Assembly: GCA_911810475.1 (NCBI GenBank)
Contig: OU461276.1
Coordinates: forward strand, 3,349,501-3,413,500
DNA length: 64,000 bases
Direction: 5' to 3'
DNA from: Candidatus Celerinatantimonas neptuna
Lineage (GTDB): Bacteria; Pseudomonadota; Gammaproteobacteria; Enterobacterales; Celerinatantimonadaceae
Position 1 is the stretch's first letter; the number at the start of each line of letters is the position of its first letter. This document shows, piece by piece, positions 1-9,303 of this stretch. Position numbers and translations under genes: made by a program. Under the pieces are notes generated by a model. The model ran no database searches. It was not told the DNA's origin and saw only the letters and a program-made list of their open reading frames with translations.

Positions 1-1890
1 AGAGCCTACATTGAATACCGCCACGACCGGGATATTGCCAGGGAGAAAAAAACCCAATTAAACCAGGATATCGCCGGTTTAATGGAACAGAGTGATAATG
101 AAATCCTCAATGAAAATGCTAATAAAGATGCGAAAGTAATCCCAACCCAACGGGATTTATTAGCCGGTATAGTCGCTAAACACTATGCGAAAAAATATAT
201 TCTCCCACGCGATATTGTTAAAGCGCACGAACGTGGTGATATTCATTATCACGATTTAGACTATTCACCATTTTTCCCAATGTTTAACTGCATGTTGATC
301 GATTTAGAAGGCATGTTGACCAAAGGGTTTAAAATGGGCAATGCTGAAATCGAAACACCTCGCTCGATTGCAACAGCAACAGCCGTTACTGCGCAGATTA
401 TTGCGCAGGTCGCCTCACATATTTACGGTGGTACAACGATTAACCGTATTGATGAGATCCTGACGCCTTACGTGACTCGTTCATATGAGAAGTATCTTGA
501 AACCGCAAGGCAGTGGGGGATCAGTGATCAGCGGGCATTTGCTGATGAACAAATTAAAAAAGAATGCTTTGATGCCTTTCAGTCTCTTGAATATGAAGTA
601 AACACATTGCATACAGCCAATGGCCAGACGCCATTTGTTACGTTGGGTTTTGGTCTTGGAACCAGTTGGCAGGCCCGTTTGATTCAACAGTCAATTCTGG
701 AAAACCGAATCGCCGGATTAGGTAAAAATGCAAAAACAGCTGTTTTTCCGAAATTAGTTTTTGCTATTCGTGAAGGAGTTAACCGTAAAAAAGAGGATCC
801 AAATTACGATATCAAGCAGTTGGCACTGAAATGTTCCACTGAGCGGATGTATCCAGATATTCTAAATTATGATCAGGTTGTTAAAGTTACAGGTTCGTTT
901 AAAACCCCAATGGGCTGCCGTAGCTTTTTAGCACCATATGAAAACGAACAGGGTGAGCTGGTTCACGATGGGCGAAATAATTTAGGTGTTGTCAGTATCA
1001 ACTTGCCGCGTATTGCACTTCAGGCTAAAGGCGAACTGGATAAATTCTATCAGATTTTAGATGAACGCCTTGATATTGCATTTAAAGCGTTGATGACTCG
1101 AATTGAGCGGTTGTCTAATGTGAAAGCCCGGGTTGCTCCTATTCTTTATATGGAAGGTGCGTGTGGCGTTCGACTTAAAGCTGATGATAATGTTCTGCAG
1201 CTATTCCAGAATGGTCGGGCTTCAATTTCACTGGGTTATATCGGTATTCATGAAACGATTATTGCTTTGTTTGGTCAGAAAAAACATATTTTTGATGATG
1301 AAGTGATGCGTAAAGAAGGTGTTGAAATTGTCCGTCGTCTTCATGATGCAACAGTACGCTGGACAGAAAAAACTGGCTATGGCTTTAGCCTGTATGCGAC
1401 ACCAAGTGAAAACTTGTGTAATCGTTTTTGCAAGCTTGATACTCAGGAATTTGGCATCGTTGAAGGCGTAACCGATAAAGGTTATTACACGAACAGTTTC
1501 CATCTGGACGTTGAGAAAAAAGTAAATCCATATGAGAAAATTCAATTCGAACAGTTTTATCCTCCACTGAGTAGTGGTGGATTCATCTGCTATGGTGAAT
1601 ACCCTAACATGCGTAATAACTTTGAAGGGTTAGAGGACGTTTGGGATTACAGTTATACCAAAGTACCCTATTATGGAACGAATACGCCGATTGATGAATG
1701 CTACGAATGTGGTTACAAAGGTGAATTTACCTGTACCAGTAAAGGGTTTGTATGCCCGAAATGCGGTAATCATGATAGCAGTAAAGTGTCTGTTATACGG
1801 CGCGTTTGCGGTTATCTGGGGAGCCCGGATGCCAGACCGTTTAACTATGGCAAACAGCAGGAAGTCTTGCGTCGAGTGAAACATTGCTAA
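1..1890 (+). CDS. nrdD: Anaerobic ribonucleoside-triphosphate reductase, 5'-truncated
   Basis: Oxygen-sensitive class III ribonucleotide reductase that makes dNTPs in anaerobic growth. The frame is open from base 1, so the start and the N-terminal ATP-cone lie outside the window. The C-terminus has two CxxC pairs (CYECGY and CPKCG), which bind zinc in this family. They are followed by RVCGYLG, the glycyl-radical loop. The stop codon overlaps the nrdG start by one base, so the two are translationally coupled; NrdG installs the radical. The first annotatable ATG (82) is internal, because the upstream residues RAYIEYRHDRD are conserved NrdD sequence. Confidence 0.97.
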   Translation, partial: RAYIEYRHDRDIAREKKTQLNQDIAGLMEQSDNEILNENANKDAKVIPTQRDLLAGIVAKHYAKKYILPRDIVKAHERGDIHYHDLDYSPFFPMFNCMLIDLEGMLTKGFKMGNAEIETPRSIATATAVTAQIIAQVASHIYGGTTINRIDEILTPYVTRSYEKYLETARQWGISDQRAFADEQIKKECFDAFQSLEYEVNTLHTANGQTPFVTLGFGLGTSWQARLIQQSILENRIAGLGKNAKTAVFPKLVFAIREGVNRKKEDPNYDIKQLALKCSTERMYPDILNYDQVVKVTGSFKTPMGCRSFLAPYENEQGELVHDGRNNLGVVSINLPRIALQAKGELDKFYQILDERLDIAFKALMTRIERLSNVKARVAPILYMEGACGVRLKADDNVLQLFQNGRASISLGYIGIHETIIALFGQKKHIFDDEVMRKEGVEIVRRLHDATVRWTEKTGYGFSLYATPSENLCNRFCKLDTQEFGIVEGVTDKGYYTNSFHLDVEKKVNPYEKIQFEQFYPPLSSGGFICYGEYPNMRNNFEGLEDVWDYSYTKVPYYGTNTPIDECYECGYKGEFTCTSKGFVCPKCGNHDSSKVSVIRRVCGYLGSPDARPFNYGKQQEVLRRVKHC

Positions 1891-2378
1891 TGCATTATTC
1901 TCAATATTATCCAGTTGATGTTGTTAATGGGATTGGAACCCGATGTGTATTGTTTGTCTCCGGGTGTACTCATCAATGCCGTGGATGTTATAACCAGGCA
2001 ACCTGGCGTTTTGATGCGGGTTGCGAATTTGGTGAAGACATGATGGCGCAGATTATTCATGATTTGCAAGATGAGGAGATCCCAAGGCGGGGGTTGAGTC
2101 TGAGTGGTGGTGATCCGCTTCATCCAGACAATATACCAGACATTAGCAAACTAGTTAGCCGGGTCCGCAGTGAATGCCCTGGAAAAGATATCTGGTGTTG
2201 GACGGGATATACTATTGAGCAACTCAATGAAGCCCAGTGGCAGGTCGTTCGTCAATTGGATGTATTGATTGATGGTAAATTCGAGCAGGATAAACTGAGC
2301 CCTGAGCTTCCCTGGCAGGGGAGTTCTAACCAGCGGGTTATTGATATTCCCAAATGGTTGGCCGAACATACGGCTTAA
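1890..2378 (+). CDS. nrdG: Anaerobic ribonucleotide reductase activating protein
   Basis: Radical-SAM enzyme that uses SAM and a 4Fe-4S cluster to generate the glycyl radical on NrdD. The N-terminus MHYSQYYPVD matches the family start. The cluster motif is C-x3-C-x2-C in SGCTHQCRGCYN, and SLSGGDPL is the SAM-binding GGD/E segment. Length is 162 aa, normal for NrdG. I chose ATG 1890, which overlaps the nrdD TAA, over a TTG six bases earlier. A strong intrinsic terminator follows directly, so nrdDG ends here as an operon. Confidence 0.96.
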   Translation: MHYSQYYPVDVVNGIGTRCVLFVSGCTHQCRGCYNQATWRFDAGCEFGEDMMAQIIHDLQDEEIPRRGLSLSGGDPLHPDNIPDISKLVSRVRSECPGKDIWCWTGYTIEQLNEAQWQVVRQLDVLIDGKFEQDKLSPELPWQGSSNQRVIDIPKWLAEHTA

Positions 2379-2382
2379 TGTA

Positions 2383-2408
2383 AAAACCCGGCAACAGCCG
2401 GGTTTTTT
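2383..2408 (+). terminator. Rho-independent terminator of nrdDG
   Basis: GC-rich stem CCCGGC/GCCGGG with an AACA loop, flanked by A5 on the left and T6 on the right, five bases after the nrdG stop. Confidence 0.9.
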
Positions 2409-2420
2409 AATGGATTTTTC

Positions 2421-2478
2421 AAGCTGGATCTGAACCAACGAGACATAAATTATCAGTCTGGGGTTTAATGGGCTGAAC
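2421..2478 (-). pseudogene. Decayed tRNA-Asn-like fragment
   Basis: The segment around 2424-2460 resembles the T-arm and anticodon arm of the intact tRNA-Asn next door (shared CTGGAT, TGAACCAACGA, ACA, ATT and CAGTC blocks in the same order). The D-arm side is only weakly recognisable and the acceptor stem is lost. It looks like the remnant of a tandem tRNA copy. The assignment rests on similarity by eye only. Confidence 0.45.
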
Positions 2479-2510
2479 CTGAAAGAAAATAATAGAAGGC
2501 GATTCTTGAA

Positions 2511-2587
2511 TGGCTCCCCAGGTTGGATTTGAACCAACGACACATGGATTAACAGTCCACCGCTCTAACCAACTGAGCTACTGGGGA
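2511..2587 (-). tRNA. tRNA-Asn (GTT)
   Basis: On the minus strand the 77-nt sequence has acceptor TCCCCAG pairing with CTGGGGA, discriminator G and an encoded CCA. The anticodon loop is CTGTTAATC with anticodon GTT. The T-loop is GTTCAAATC. Confidence 0.96.
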
Positions 2588-2688
2588 ATAACTTTGTAGC
2601 ATATGCTGCTACGCTATGAAACGAATCTTAATCACCGATTATGGAACTGTCAACGGGATGATTTAAAAAATAATTTATATGGATTATT

Positions 2689-2719
2689 TTTGTACATTCA
2701 GTTTGATTGAATGTACAAA
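2689..2719. repeat. 12-bp perfect inverted repeat
   Basis: TTTGTACATTCA and its exact reverse complement are separated by 7 bases. There is no T-run after either arm, so an operator or cruciform is more likely than a terminator. No partner is known. Confidence 0.5.
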
Positions 2720-3069
2720 TAGGCTTTTATCAAAGGATACAGATGGACAGATACCGGGGGCTTTGTCCGGTTTGGGTTCTGTTGCCTGGATTCCCTCAGA
2801 GGTGATTTTGTGATGTATTGTTTAACTGAATCTGTTTTTTGTATAGGCAAAGTTTGTATGTTTCAGATTGATGAATATCAATGATAACAATTGAATTTGG
2901 GTTGATATGATAGAAAAAGCCTATAAATGATACTCAATGCCTTAAACGATGTAAAACAGGATGAAATGGATACAATTCAGTCCCTATTTGTTCATAAATG
3001 CACTAAAAATGGGCTCAAAAAATGGGCAAGGTTATGCACATGTATTCTAAATCCAGAGCTAAAGCGGTC

Positions 3070-3110
3070 TCCACATGGTTATCCACTAAATCTGTGGATA
3101 ACCATGTGGA
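3070..3110. promoter_or_regulatory. 17-bp palindrome containing two DnaA-box sequences
   Basis: Perfect 17-bp inverted repeat with a 7-base spacer. The right arm contains TGTGGATAA (3093-3101), the exact reverse complement of the consensus DnaA box TTATCCACA. The left arm contains TTATCCACT (3079-3087), one mismatch away. Two convergent boxes this close suggest DnaA binding, but an origin would need more boxes and a melting region. Confidence 0.6.
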
Positions 3111-3454
3111 TTAGCGGATGAAATCGTGCTGTAAGCCGCATTAATACTGGATTTCCGATAAAATAACCAAAAATACAACTGTAGATAAAAATCTTTTATT
3201 TCAATGACTTAAAAAGAATAGCTCCGTGTTAAATAAAACCAGAAATTAGTATTGCAGGTATAAGAAATAAATGTTAAAGGCTGTGCATTAAATTTTACAA
3301 GTAGTGTTTTATTCTGTGTAAAAAACCTTGACTTCTATTCGATGAGCTATTTTTTATAATGATTTAATCATTGATTACAGCTTTCTCAATGAATATTGAT
3401 TAAGATCACGGATTACTTACACAATTATTACTCAATTTTGGCTGAAATAGTCTA

Positions 3455-5443
3455 ATGAAATCGTTTGAATTAAAATCATCGTACCAACCATCAGGTGACC
3501 AGCCGAAGGCCATCGATGAACTTCAGGAAGGGTTACATGATGGGTTAGCCCATCAAACGCTACTTGGTGTAACCGGATCAGGTAAGACATTTACAATTGC
3601 CAATCTGATTGCCAGAGAAGGGCGACCTACACTGATTCTGGCACCGAATAAAACATTAGCGGCCCAACTTTATGGAGAAATGAAAGAGTTTTTTCCGAAT
3701 AATGCTGTCGAGTTTTTCGTTTCATATTATGACTATTATCAGCCAGAAGCCTATGTACCGACAACCGATACCTTTATCGAAAAAGATGCGTCGATCAATT
3801 CCCATATCGAGCAAATGCGTCTGTCTGCTACAAAAGCTCTCATAGAGCGTCGGGATGTCGTTCTGGTGGCTTCTGTTTCAGCGATTTACGGTTTGGGTGA
3901 TCCGCAATCCTATTTAAAGATGATGCTCCATTTAACGGTTGGAGACATTATTGATCAACGAAAAATTCTTCAGCGTTTGGCAGAGCTGCAATACAAACGT
4001 AATGATGCGGCATTTGAACGGGGCACATTTCGGGTTCGCGGAGAGGTTATTGATATTTTCCCGGCTGAATCGGATAAAAATGCCCTGAGAGTTGAGCTAT
4101 TTGATGATGAAGTAGAACGGCTAAGCTATTTTGATCCTCTGACCGGAATTGTTGAAGAAAATATTGCCAGAGCAACAGTGTATCCTAAAACGCACTATGT
4201 GACGCCGCGGGAAACGTTACTTGATGCGATTGAGCAAATCAAAGTTGAACTTAAAGAACGTAAATCTCAATTATTGGCTGATCATCGTTTACTGGAAGAA
4301 CAAAGGCTAAGTCAGCGGACTCAGTTTGATATTGAAATGATTCAGGAGCTGGGTTATTGCTCAGGGATTGAAAACTATTCACGTTACCTTTCGGGGCGTG
4401 GGCCAGGCGAGCCACCACCGACCTTAATTGACTATCTTCCTCCTGATGGATTACTGGTCATTGACGAGTCGCATGTGACGGTACCTCAACTTGGCGCGAT
4501 GTATAAAGGGGACCGTTCACGTAAAGAGACGTTGGTTGAATATGGCTTTCGTTTACCTTCCGCGCTGGATAATCGTCCTCTTAAATTTGAAGAGTTTGAA
4601 TCGATCACCCCACAGACCGTGTTTGTTTCAGCAACACCAGGGCCTTATGAAAAAGAGAAAAGTGATGGTAGGTTTGTTGAACAGGTGGTTAGGCCAACGG
4701 GGCTACTGGATCCGCGCATTGAAGTTCGCCCAGTAGCAACGCAGGTTGATGATTTGCTGTCTGAAGCAAGGATACGCTCGGCTAAAGGTGAGCGGGTATT
4801 AGTGACAACGCTAACCAAGCGCATGGCAGAAGATTTAACGGATTATCTGGATGAGCATGGCGTAAAAGTCCGATATCTGCATTCAGATATCGATACCGTT
4901 GAGCGAATGGAAATTATTCGGGATTTGCGGTTAGGTAAATTTGACGTTTTGGTTGGGATCAACCTGCTGCGAGAAGGGCTGGATATGCCTGAAGTCTCGC
5001 TGGTGACTATTTTAGATGCCGATAAAGAAGGATTTTTACGCTCAGAGCGTTCTATTATCCAGACCATTGGCCGGGCAGCCAGAAACTTAGAAGGCACGGC
5101 AATTCTTTATGCTGATAAGATCACAGGTTCAATGGAAAAAGCCATTGAAGAAACTAACCGTCGGCGGGCGATTCAGAATGCGTTTAATGAGAAACATGGC
5201 ATTACGCCTAAAGCACTGAATAAAAAAGTCTCTGACGTTATGTCATTAGGACAAGGACGAATTGATCGGGTGCTTAAAGCGAAAGGAAAACTCAAAGTAC
5301 TGACTCCTGAGCAACTGATGGCGCAGATCCAGACCTTAGAAAAACAGATGTATCAACATGCAAGGGATCTGGAGTTTGAAAAAGCGGCGGCACTTCGTGA
5401 CGAAGTGAAGCACTTGCAGCAACAGCTGGTGGATATCAGTTAA
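3455..5443 (+). CDS. uvrB: Excinuclease ABC subunit B
   Basis: Damage-verification helicase of nucleotide excision repair: it is loaded by UvrA and recruits UvrC. Length is 662 aa, typical. The Walker A motif [10 protein letters not shown] lies near residues 39-48. The beta-hairpin region has [10 protein letters not shown]. The helicase C-terminal half has QTIGRAARN. The UVR motif ([12 protein letters not shown]) near the C-terminus contacts UvrC. Start [12 protein letters not shown] matches the family. It stands alone between long non-coding regions. In many relatives it is SOS-induced, but I see no perfect CTGT-N8-ACAG site upstream here. Confidence 0.97.
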   Translation: MKSFELKSSYQPSGDQPKAIDELQEGLHDGLAHQTLLGVTGSGKTFTIANLIAREGRPTLILAPNKTLAAQLYGEMKEFFPNNAVEFFVSYYDYYQPEAYVPTTDTFIEKDASINSHIEQMRLSATKALIERRDVVLVASVSAIYGLGDPQSYLKMMLHLTVGDIIDQRKILQRLAELQYKRNDAAFERGTFRVRGEVIDIFPAESDKNALRVELFDDEVERLSYFDPLTGIVEENIARATVYPKTHYVTPRETLLDAIEQIKVELKERKSQLLADHRLLEEQRLSQRTQFDIEMIQELGYCSGIENYSRYLSGRGPGEPPPTLIDYLPPDGLLVIDESHVTVPQLGAMYKGDRSRKETLVEYGFRLPSALDNRPLKFEEFESITPQTVFVSATPGPYEKEKSDGRFVEQVVRPTGLLDPRIEVRPVATQVDDLLSEARIRSAKGERVLVTTLTKRMAEDLTDYLDEHGVKVRYLHSDIDTVERMEIIRDLRLGKFDVLVGINLLREGLDMPEVSLVTILDADKEGFLRSERSIIQTIGRAARNLEGTAILYADKITGSMEKAIEETNRRRAIQNAFNEKHGITPKALNKKVSDVMSLGQGRIDRVLKAKGKLKVLTPEQLMAQIQTLEKQMYQHARDLEFEKAAALRDEVKHLQQQLVDIS

Positions 5444-5759
5444 CTTTAATGTGAACCATACTTCTTTCAGGCATATTTCTGGAAGTCGGTTTCTGTTTAA
5501 ACCAGCTATTTTTTCTTTTTCTTATGGGGGATATCAACCTTAAATGATACGTCGGATAAACGTTTGATGGGTCATTAACAGGTACTTGTTCGGAACCAAA
5601 CGGCTTATGACCGGTTTATATACCTTTGGGATTTTCGTCAGATGTATTTGATATAGTCATAAATTTTGACAAAATATTTATCGTGGCTGTGGTGAGATAG
5701 TCGATGGGCCTCGCGGTCTATTATTTGTGTTTCATTTTATGGATGAAGAGATTTAATCG
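5444..5759. other. Intergenic region, nothing recognised
   Basis: 316 bases between uvrB and the DedA gene. I see no ORF of note, no clear terminator and no repeat. Confidence 0.6.
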
Positions 5760-6386
5760 ATGTTTTTAGTCACGTTTATACATTGGCTGATGAGTCCTGA
5801 AGGATTGGTTTCAGTGCTTGGTCATAACTGGTTATTGGGAACAATGATTGTTGCCATGGTTATTTTTTCAGAAACCGGTTTTGTCCTGTTTCCCTTCTTA
5901 CCAGGTGACTCGTTATTATTTGCAACGGGGGCTTTTTATGGCGCAGTTGGGCATAATGTAGTTTTTGCGATTGCTTTTGCCGGATTAGGTGCTTTTTTAG
6001 GGGATACCCTGAATTATCTGATTGGTCGTTCTTTGCTTGGACAAAAATTATTGCATTCTCGCTGGGTGAAACCCAGGCATGTTGAATCAACGCATCAATG
6101 GTTTGTCCGATATGGTGGATTAACGATTATCGTTGCGCGCTTTATTCCGATTGTAAGAACGTTTGCTCCTTTTATTGCTGGCATGACACAAATGGAACGT
6201 CGCAAATTTATCGCATTTAACGCCCTGGGTGCGGTGCTATGGAGTGGGCTTATTCTGTTGTGTGGGTTTATCCTCGGAACAAATTATTGGGTTAAAGGCC
6301 ATATGCAGTGGGTGAGTCTGATTATCATTATTTTGTCACTCATCCCTGTCATGATGCATTTGCCTAAATTTATTAAAGAACATTAA
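5760..6386 (+). CDS. DedA family inner-membrane protein
   Basis: 208-aa multi-pass membrane protein of the DedA/SNARE-associated family. Family members act as lipid-carrier or phospholipid flippases and affect the membrane potential and cell envelope. Diagnostic segments are FLPGDSLL (about residues 46-53), GDTLNYLIGR (about 79-88) and ARFIPIVRTFAPFIAG (about 122-137). The two conserved arginines of the last segment are present. The sequence looks closest to the YqjA/YghB type. A methyltransferase gene follows after 23 bases and may be co-transcribed. Confidence 0.88.
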   Translation: MFLVTFIHWLMSPEGLVSVLGHNWLLGTMIVAMVIFSETGFVLFPFLPGDSLLFATGAFYGAVGHNVVFAIAFAGLGAFLGDTLNYLIGRSLLGQKLLHSRWVKPRHVESTHQWFVRYGGLTIIVARFIPIVRTFAPFIAGMTQMERRKFIAFNALGAVLWSGLILLCGFILGTNYWVKGHMQWVSLIIIILSLIPVMMHLPKFIKEH

Positions 6387-6409
6387 AAACCGACTTTGAG
6401 GTATTTATT

Positions 6410-7048
6410 TTGCGTTATTCATCAATTTTTAAATTGATTCTTACTCCGATGAATTTTATTTTTTCAAGTGATTTTATTCAATCTAATGGTTTGTTTCTTA
6501 AGCAATTTGTGACTAAACCCCGTAGCGTAGGGGCCATTCTTCCCAGCTCGAAATTTTTAGCTAAAAAAATGATGGACCAGATCGATTTTTCCAAAGCCCG
6601 GTGCATTGTTGAGATCGGTCCGGGAACCGGAGCTTTTACCGAACAGCTGCTCAAGTATCGTAAAAGTGACCAGTGCCAGTTAATTTTAATTGAGACGAAT
6701 GAGCTTTTTTGCCGACAGTTGCAGGATAAATATCAATATGTTGAGAATCTCCGGATTATTCATGATTCTGGAGAAAAGGTTAATTTCTATAAAATGAAAT
6801 ATGAGATTGATCAGATTGATTACGTCGTCTCTGGTATTCCATTTTCCAGCTTACCTAAGCAGGTTTCACAGAATATTTTAACCAGTGTGACCAAGGCTAT
6901 CGGTAGCACAGGATCATTGATTCTTTTTCAGTACAGTTTATTTAAGATGAAGACGATTACGATGTTTTTTGATATCACCCATATCGAACGCTCATGGCTT
7001 AATGTGCCGCCAGCATTGGTTTTTTCTTGTCGGCAAAAAGCAGAATAA
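6410..7048 (+). CDS. SAM-dependent methyltransferase, rRNA-dimethylase/phospholipid-N-methyltransferase-like
   Basis: Class I methyltransferase of 212 aa. Motif I is VEIGPGTGAFTEQLL (about residues 64-78) and the acidic end of strand 2 is LIETNE. The segment VVSGIPFSSLP resembles the phospholipid N-methyltransferase/rRNA adenine dimethylase group, so a membrane-lipid substrate is possible but unproven. The TTG start at 6410 has a GAGG nine bases upstream; an ATG at 6449 is the alternative and would remove a short hydrophobic N-terminus. It lies directly downstream of the DedA gene. Confidence 0.75.
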   Translation: MRYSSIFKLILTPMNFIFSSDFIQSNGLFLKQFVTKPRSVGAILPSSKFLAKKMMDQIDFSKARCIVEIGPGTGAFTEQLLKYRKSDQCQLILIETNELFCRQLQDKYQYVENLRIIHDSGEKVNFYKMKYEIDQIDYVVSGIPFSSLPKQVSQNILTSVTKAIGSTGSLILFQYSLFKMKTITMFFDITHIERSWLNVPPALVFSCRQKAE

Positions 7049-7106
7049 TACGTTTATGTTTTTTTGTCTTATTGGCTGGCATCAGTTATATGCTGGTGTC
7101 ATCTGA

Positions 7107-7205
7107 ATGCTTTATGCGCTGCAAACTCAGGTTAAAGGAATTGAGCTTGAGACGGCCAATACAAACCGGGTTGCACAACGTCTTTATGAGCAAAATTTTA
7201 ACGGA
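7107..7205 (+). pseudogene. C-terminal remnant of a GNAT acetyltransferase
   Basis: This frame encodes IELETANTNRVAQRLYEQNF, the hallmark C-terminal strand-helix of GNAT enzymes (ETA..N..A..LYE). An in-frame TGA immediately precedes it and the rest of the domain is missing. The intact GNAT gene that follows starts inside this remnant in another frame. It is a fossil of an older acetyltransferase gene. Confidence 0.6.
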
Positions 7206-7707
7206 TCGGCTTATTTTAACGCCAGTCCTGCCACATCATTTCGATGTGTTTGCGCAAATTATGCGCTCATCTGTTGCAACGCGCTATTTACCGAAAGAAG
7301 AACCGTATACCGATCAGGAGATTACCCGTTATGTCGATGTCCGGGTCGCACACTGGCAACGTGGTTTTGGTACTTATGTGGTTTCGCTAAAAGCTCAGCC
7401 AGAACAATTGTTAGGCTATTCGGGTGTTGAATTCTTACCAACAAAACTTCATTGTGATATTCGCTATGGATTGATTGAATCGGCTCAGGGACAGGGGATT
7501 GCTTATGAAGCAGCTTCTGCTGTGGTTTTTCAAACCTTTCATACACAACCTGTTGATACTATCTATGGGGTGGCCGTTGAAGCTAATCTGCCTTCAGTTC
7601 ATTTAATCAAAAAATTGGGGATGAAACCCGCGTCTGTTGAGCTGTATCCCGGGGCTTATGTCGTTACGTTTTCTATTAGCCGACGGCGCTGGTTTGAACA
7701 AGCATAA
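7186..7707 (+). CDS. GNAT family N-acetyltransferase (RimJ/RimL-like)
   Basis: 173-aa acetyltransferase starting MSKILTDRLILTPVLP, the usual RimJ/RimL-type opening (TDRLxL.P). YGLIESAQGQGIAYEA matches the acetyl-CoA loop region (Q-G-x-G-x-A), and VEANLPSVHLIKKLGM is the conserved N..S..L..KLG tail. The frame is open upstream to 7027, but that extension overlaps the methyltransferase and an older GNAT remnant, so I place the start at 7186. The substrate is unknown. Confidence 0.82.
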   Translation: MSKILTDRLILTPVLPHHFDVFAQIMRSSVATRYLPKEEPYTDQEITRYVDVRVAHWQRGFGTYVVSLKAQPEQLLGYSGVEFLPTKLHCDIRYGLIESAQGQGIAYEAASAVVFQTFHTQPVDTIYGVAVEANLPSVHLIKKLGMKPASVELYPGAYVVTFSISRRRWFEQA

Positions 7708-7745
7708 ACCATCGCTTTATTTGAGATTGTGTTTCAGGGGAAAAA

Positions 7746-8549
7746 ATGAAGACTTTCATCAGTATTGACGATTTCAACCAAAATGAAATTCACCAATTGT
7801 GGGATAGTGTTCATCAAATAACCCCATTGAGGTTGGATAAACCGATCGGTTGGTCGTTTGCCGGAAATGGCGTTCGCACCCGAACAACCTTTATACGGGC
7901 TTTTCAGCAATCAGGCTTACAATATATTGAATTGCCCAATTTACTAAAGAGCCATGAACAGGTTGATGAATTAGCAGGCTATCTTGATCCGTTCTATGCA
8001 TTGTATGTTATTCGTGAAGAAAATCATGAGAGACTCAAGGCATTTGCACAGGCATCAAGCCGACCTGTAATTAATGCGATGAGTGCTCAGGCACACCCTT
8101 GTGAAGTTCTTAGCGATGGATTTTGGATCCAACATCAGTTTGGCGATATTTATAAACCGCATATTCTGCTTTGGGGGCCGAAAACCAATGTTTTTAACTC
8201 ATGGTATGCCCTGGCTAAAGTCATGGGAATGCAGATGAGTCACTATGCGCCTTTATCTCAACGACATCAGGCCGATTGGATCCAATATCCAGAACAGATT
8301 GGCGGGCACTATGATTTGATCGTGACTGATGGCTGGCCAGAGGGTTTTGATGATCCCCGGTTTTGTCTGACGGAGGCTGACCTAAAGACGCTTGGTGATC
8401 CTTTATTGCTGCCGACACCGCCGGTGACAGTGGGACATGAATTGCAAAAACCATTAAGCCAGTACCACCGGTTTGTCGGATATGATCAAAAACAGTGGTT
8501 GCTTCCTGTGCAGCGGGCTATCATCCATTTTCTCCTTCAGCATCTTTAA
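7746..8549 (+). CDS. Ornithine/aspartate carbamoyltransferase-family protein
   Basis: 267 aa with the layout of the OTCase/ATCase superfamily. VRTRTTFIRAFQQSG (about 43-57) corresponds to the carbamoyl-phosphate-binding S-x-R-T-R loop. NAMSAQAHPCEVLSD (about 112-126) corresponds to the H-P-C-Q-x-L-D loop. It is shorter than classical ArgF (about 330 aa), the Ser of the first loop is replaced and the usual HCLP segment is not evident. It may be a specialised or non-catalytic paralogue. It is a single gene with no arginine-pathway neighbours. Confidence 0.68.
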   Translation: MKTFISIDDFNQNEIHQLWDSVHQITPLRLDKPIGWSFAGNGVRTRTTFIRAFQQSGLQYIELPNLLKSHEQVDELAGYLDPFYALYVIREENHERLKAFAQASSRPVINAMSAQAHPCEVLSDGFWIQHQFGDIYKPHILLWGPKTNVFNSWYALAKVMGMQMSHYAPLSQRHQADWIQYPEQIGGHYDLIVTDGWPEGFDDPRFCLTEADLKTLGDPLLLPTPPVTVGHELQKPLSQYHRFVGYDQKQWLLPVQRAIIHFLLQHL

Positions 8550-8678
8550 CGTCGATTAACCTCTAGTCCCTATCAGAAAAGGTTTCCTTATCACGCGTTG
8601 AGTCAAATTAAGCACATTTGCCTGTAGCGGCCCATCGACCTTGCCAGTTTAAATTAATTTTTTCATAAAAAAATACTT

Positions 8679-8705
8679 TACCTCAACCAAGCTTGAGGTT
8701 TTATC
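8679..8705 (+). terminator. Probable intrinsic terminator
   Basis: Stem CCTCAA/TTGAGG with a short loop, followed by TTTTAT, about 130 bases after the OTCase-like gene. Confidence 0.55.
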
Positions 8706-8797
8706 GTTTTTATACCGAAGCAATTTCGGCCAAGACTGCGTTGACAGGCATGACTTGAAACGGGTCGTTATTTATTTGAATTATGGAGAACGGTCAT

Positions 8798-9220
8798 ATG
8801 ATCCATTTAGAACATGTAAACTTAGTCGTAAAAAATATTCCAGAAAGCTTACGGTTTTACCAGGCGGTATTCCCCAATTGGTCTGTTCGTGATGAAGGGG
8901 ATTCTGACTGGTATGGTAAACCTCGTCATTGGCTTCATTTTGGAGATGATTATCAATATATCGCTTTTAGTGATCATGGAGAAAGTGATATTCGAGAGCG
9001 TGAAGGTTTTCAGGTTGGGTTGGCTCATTTCGCTTATGTGACAAATAATCTGGATGCACTGATTTTGCGCCTTAAAAATGCCGGGTTTAATAACATCTTA
9101 CCAGGCAGTGATCATCCTCATCGTAAAAATATCTATTTTACGGACCCTGCAGGGTTTGAAGTGGAATTTGTCGAGTATTTAAGTGACGTGGTAGCTGAGC
9201 GAAACAGCACGGTTGAGTGA
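8798..9220 (+). CDS. VOC family (glyoxalase/bleomycin-resistance-like) protein
   Basis: 140-aa vicinal-oxygen-chelate protein. The opening IHLEHVNLVVKNIPESLRFY and the closing YFTDPAGFEVEFVEY are the paired beta-alpha-beta signatures, with the metal-ligand His near the N-terminus and Glu near the C-terminus. ATG 8798 is preceded by GGAGA at the right distance, so the in-frame ATG at 8783 is not used. The substrate is unknown. Confidence 0.85.
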   Translation: MIHLEHVNLVVKNIPESLRFYQAVFPNWSVRDEGDSDWYGKPRHWLHFGDDYQYIAFSDHGESDIREREGFQVGLAHFAYVTNNLDALILRLKNAGFNNILPGSDHPHRKNIYFTDPAGFEVEFVEYLSDVVAERNSTVE

Positions 9221-9303
9221 ATGTAAATAACCTCAGCCCGGAATAAATGAGATTTTCTGAAGCTGAGGTTCATAGGATGTACCTAATGGATGAAGGAAAA
9301 ATA

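Larger units (their letters stand above)
2588..3454. other. Long intergenic region between tRNA-Asn and uvrB
   Basis: 867 bases without a convincing gene. The 64-codon frame at 2927-3121 has no ribosome binding site, no recognisable family and runs through a large palindrome. Two notable structures are listed separately: a 12-bp inverted repeat at 2689-2719 and a DnaA-box palindrome at 3070-3110. I found no perfect LexA box before uvrB. Confidence 0.7.

Noticed and set aside
3070-3110. Replication origin at the DnaA-box palindrome
   Set aside because: Only two boxes, no AT-rich unwinding cluster and no dnaA, gidA or mnmG neighbours. A DnaA-binding site is the most that can be said.
2927-3121. 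64-aa ORF upstream of uvrB
   Set aside because: No ribosome site or family match, and it runs through the DnaA-box palindrome.
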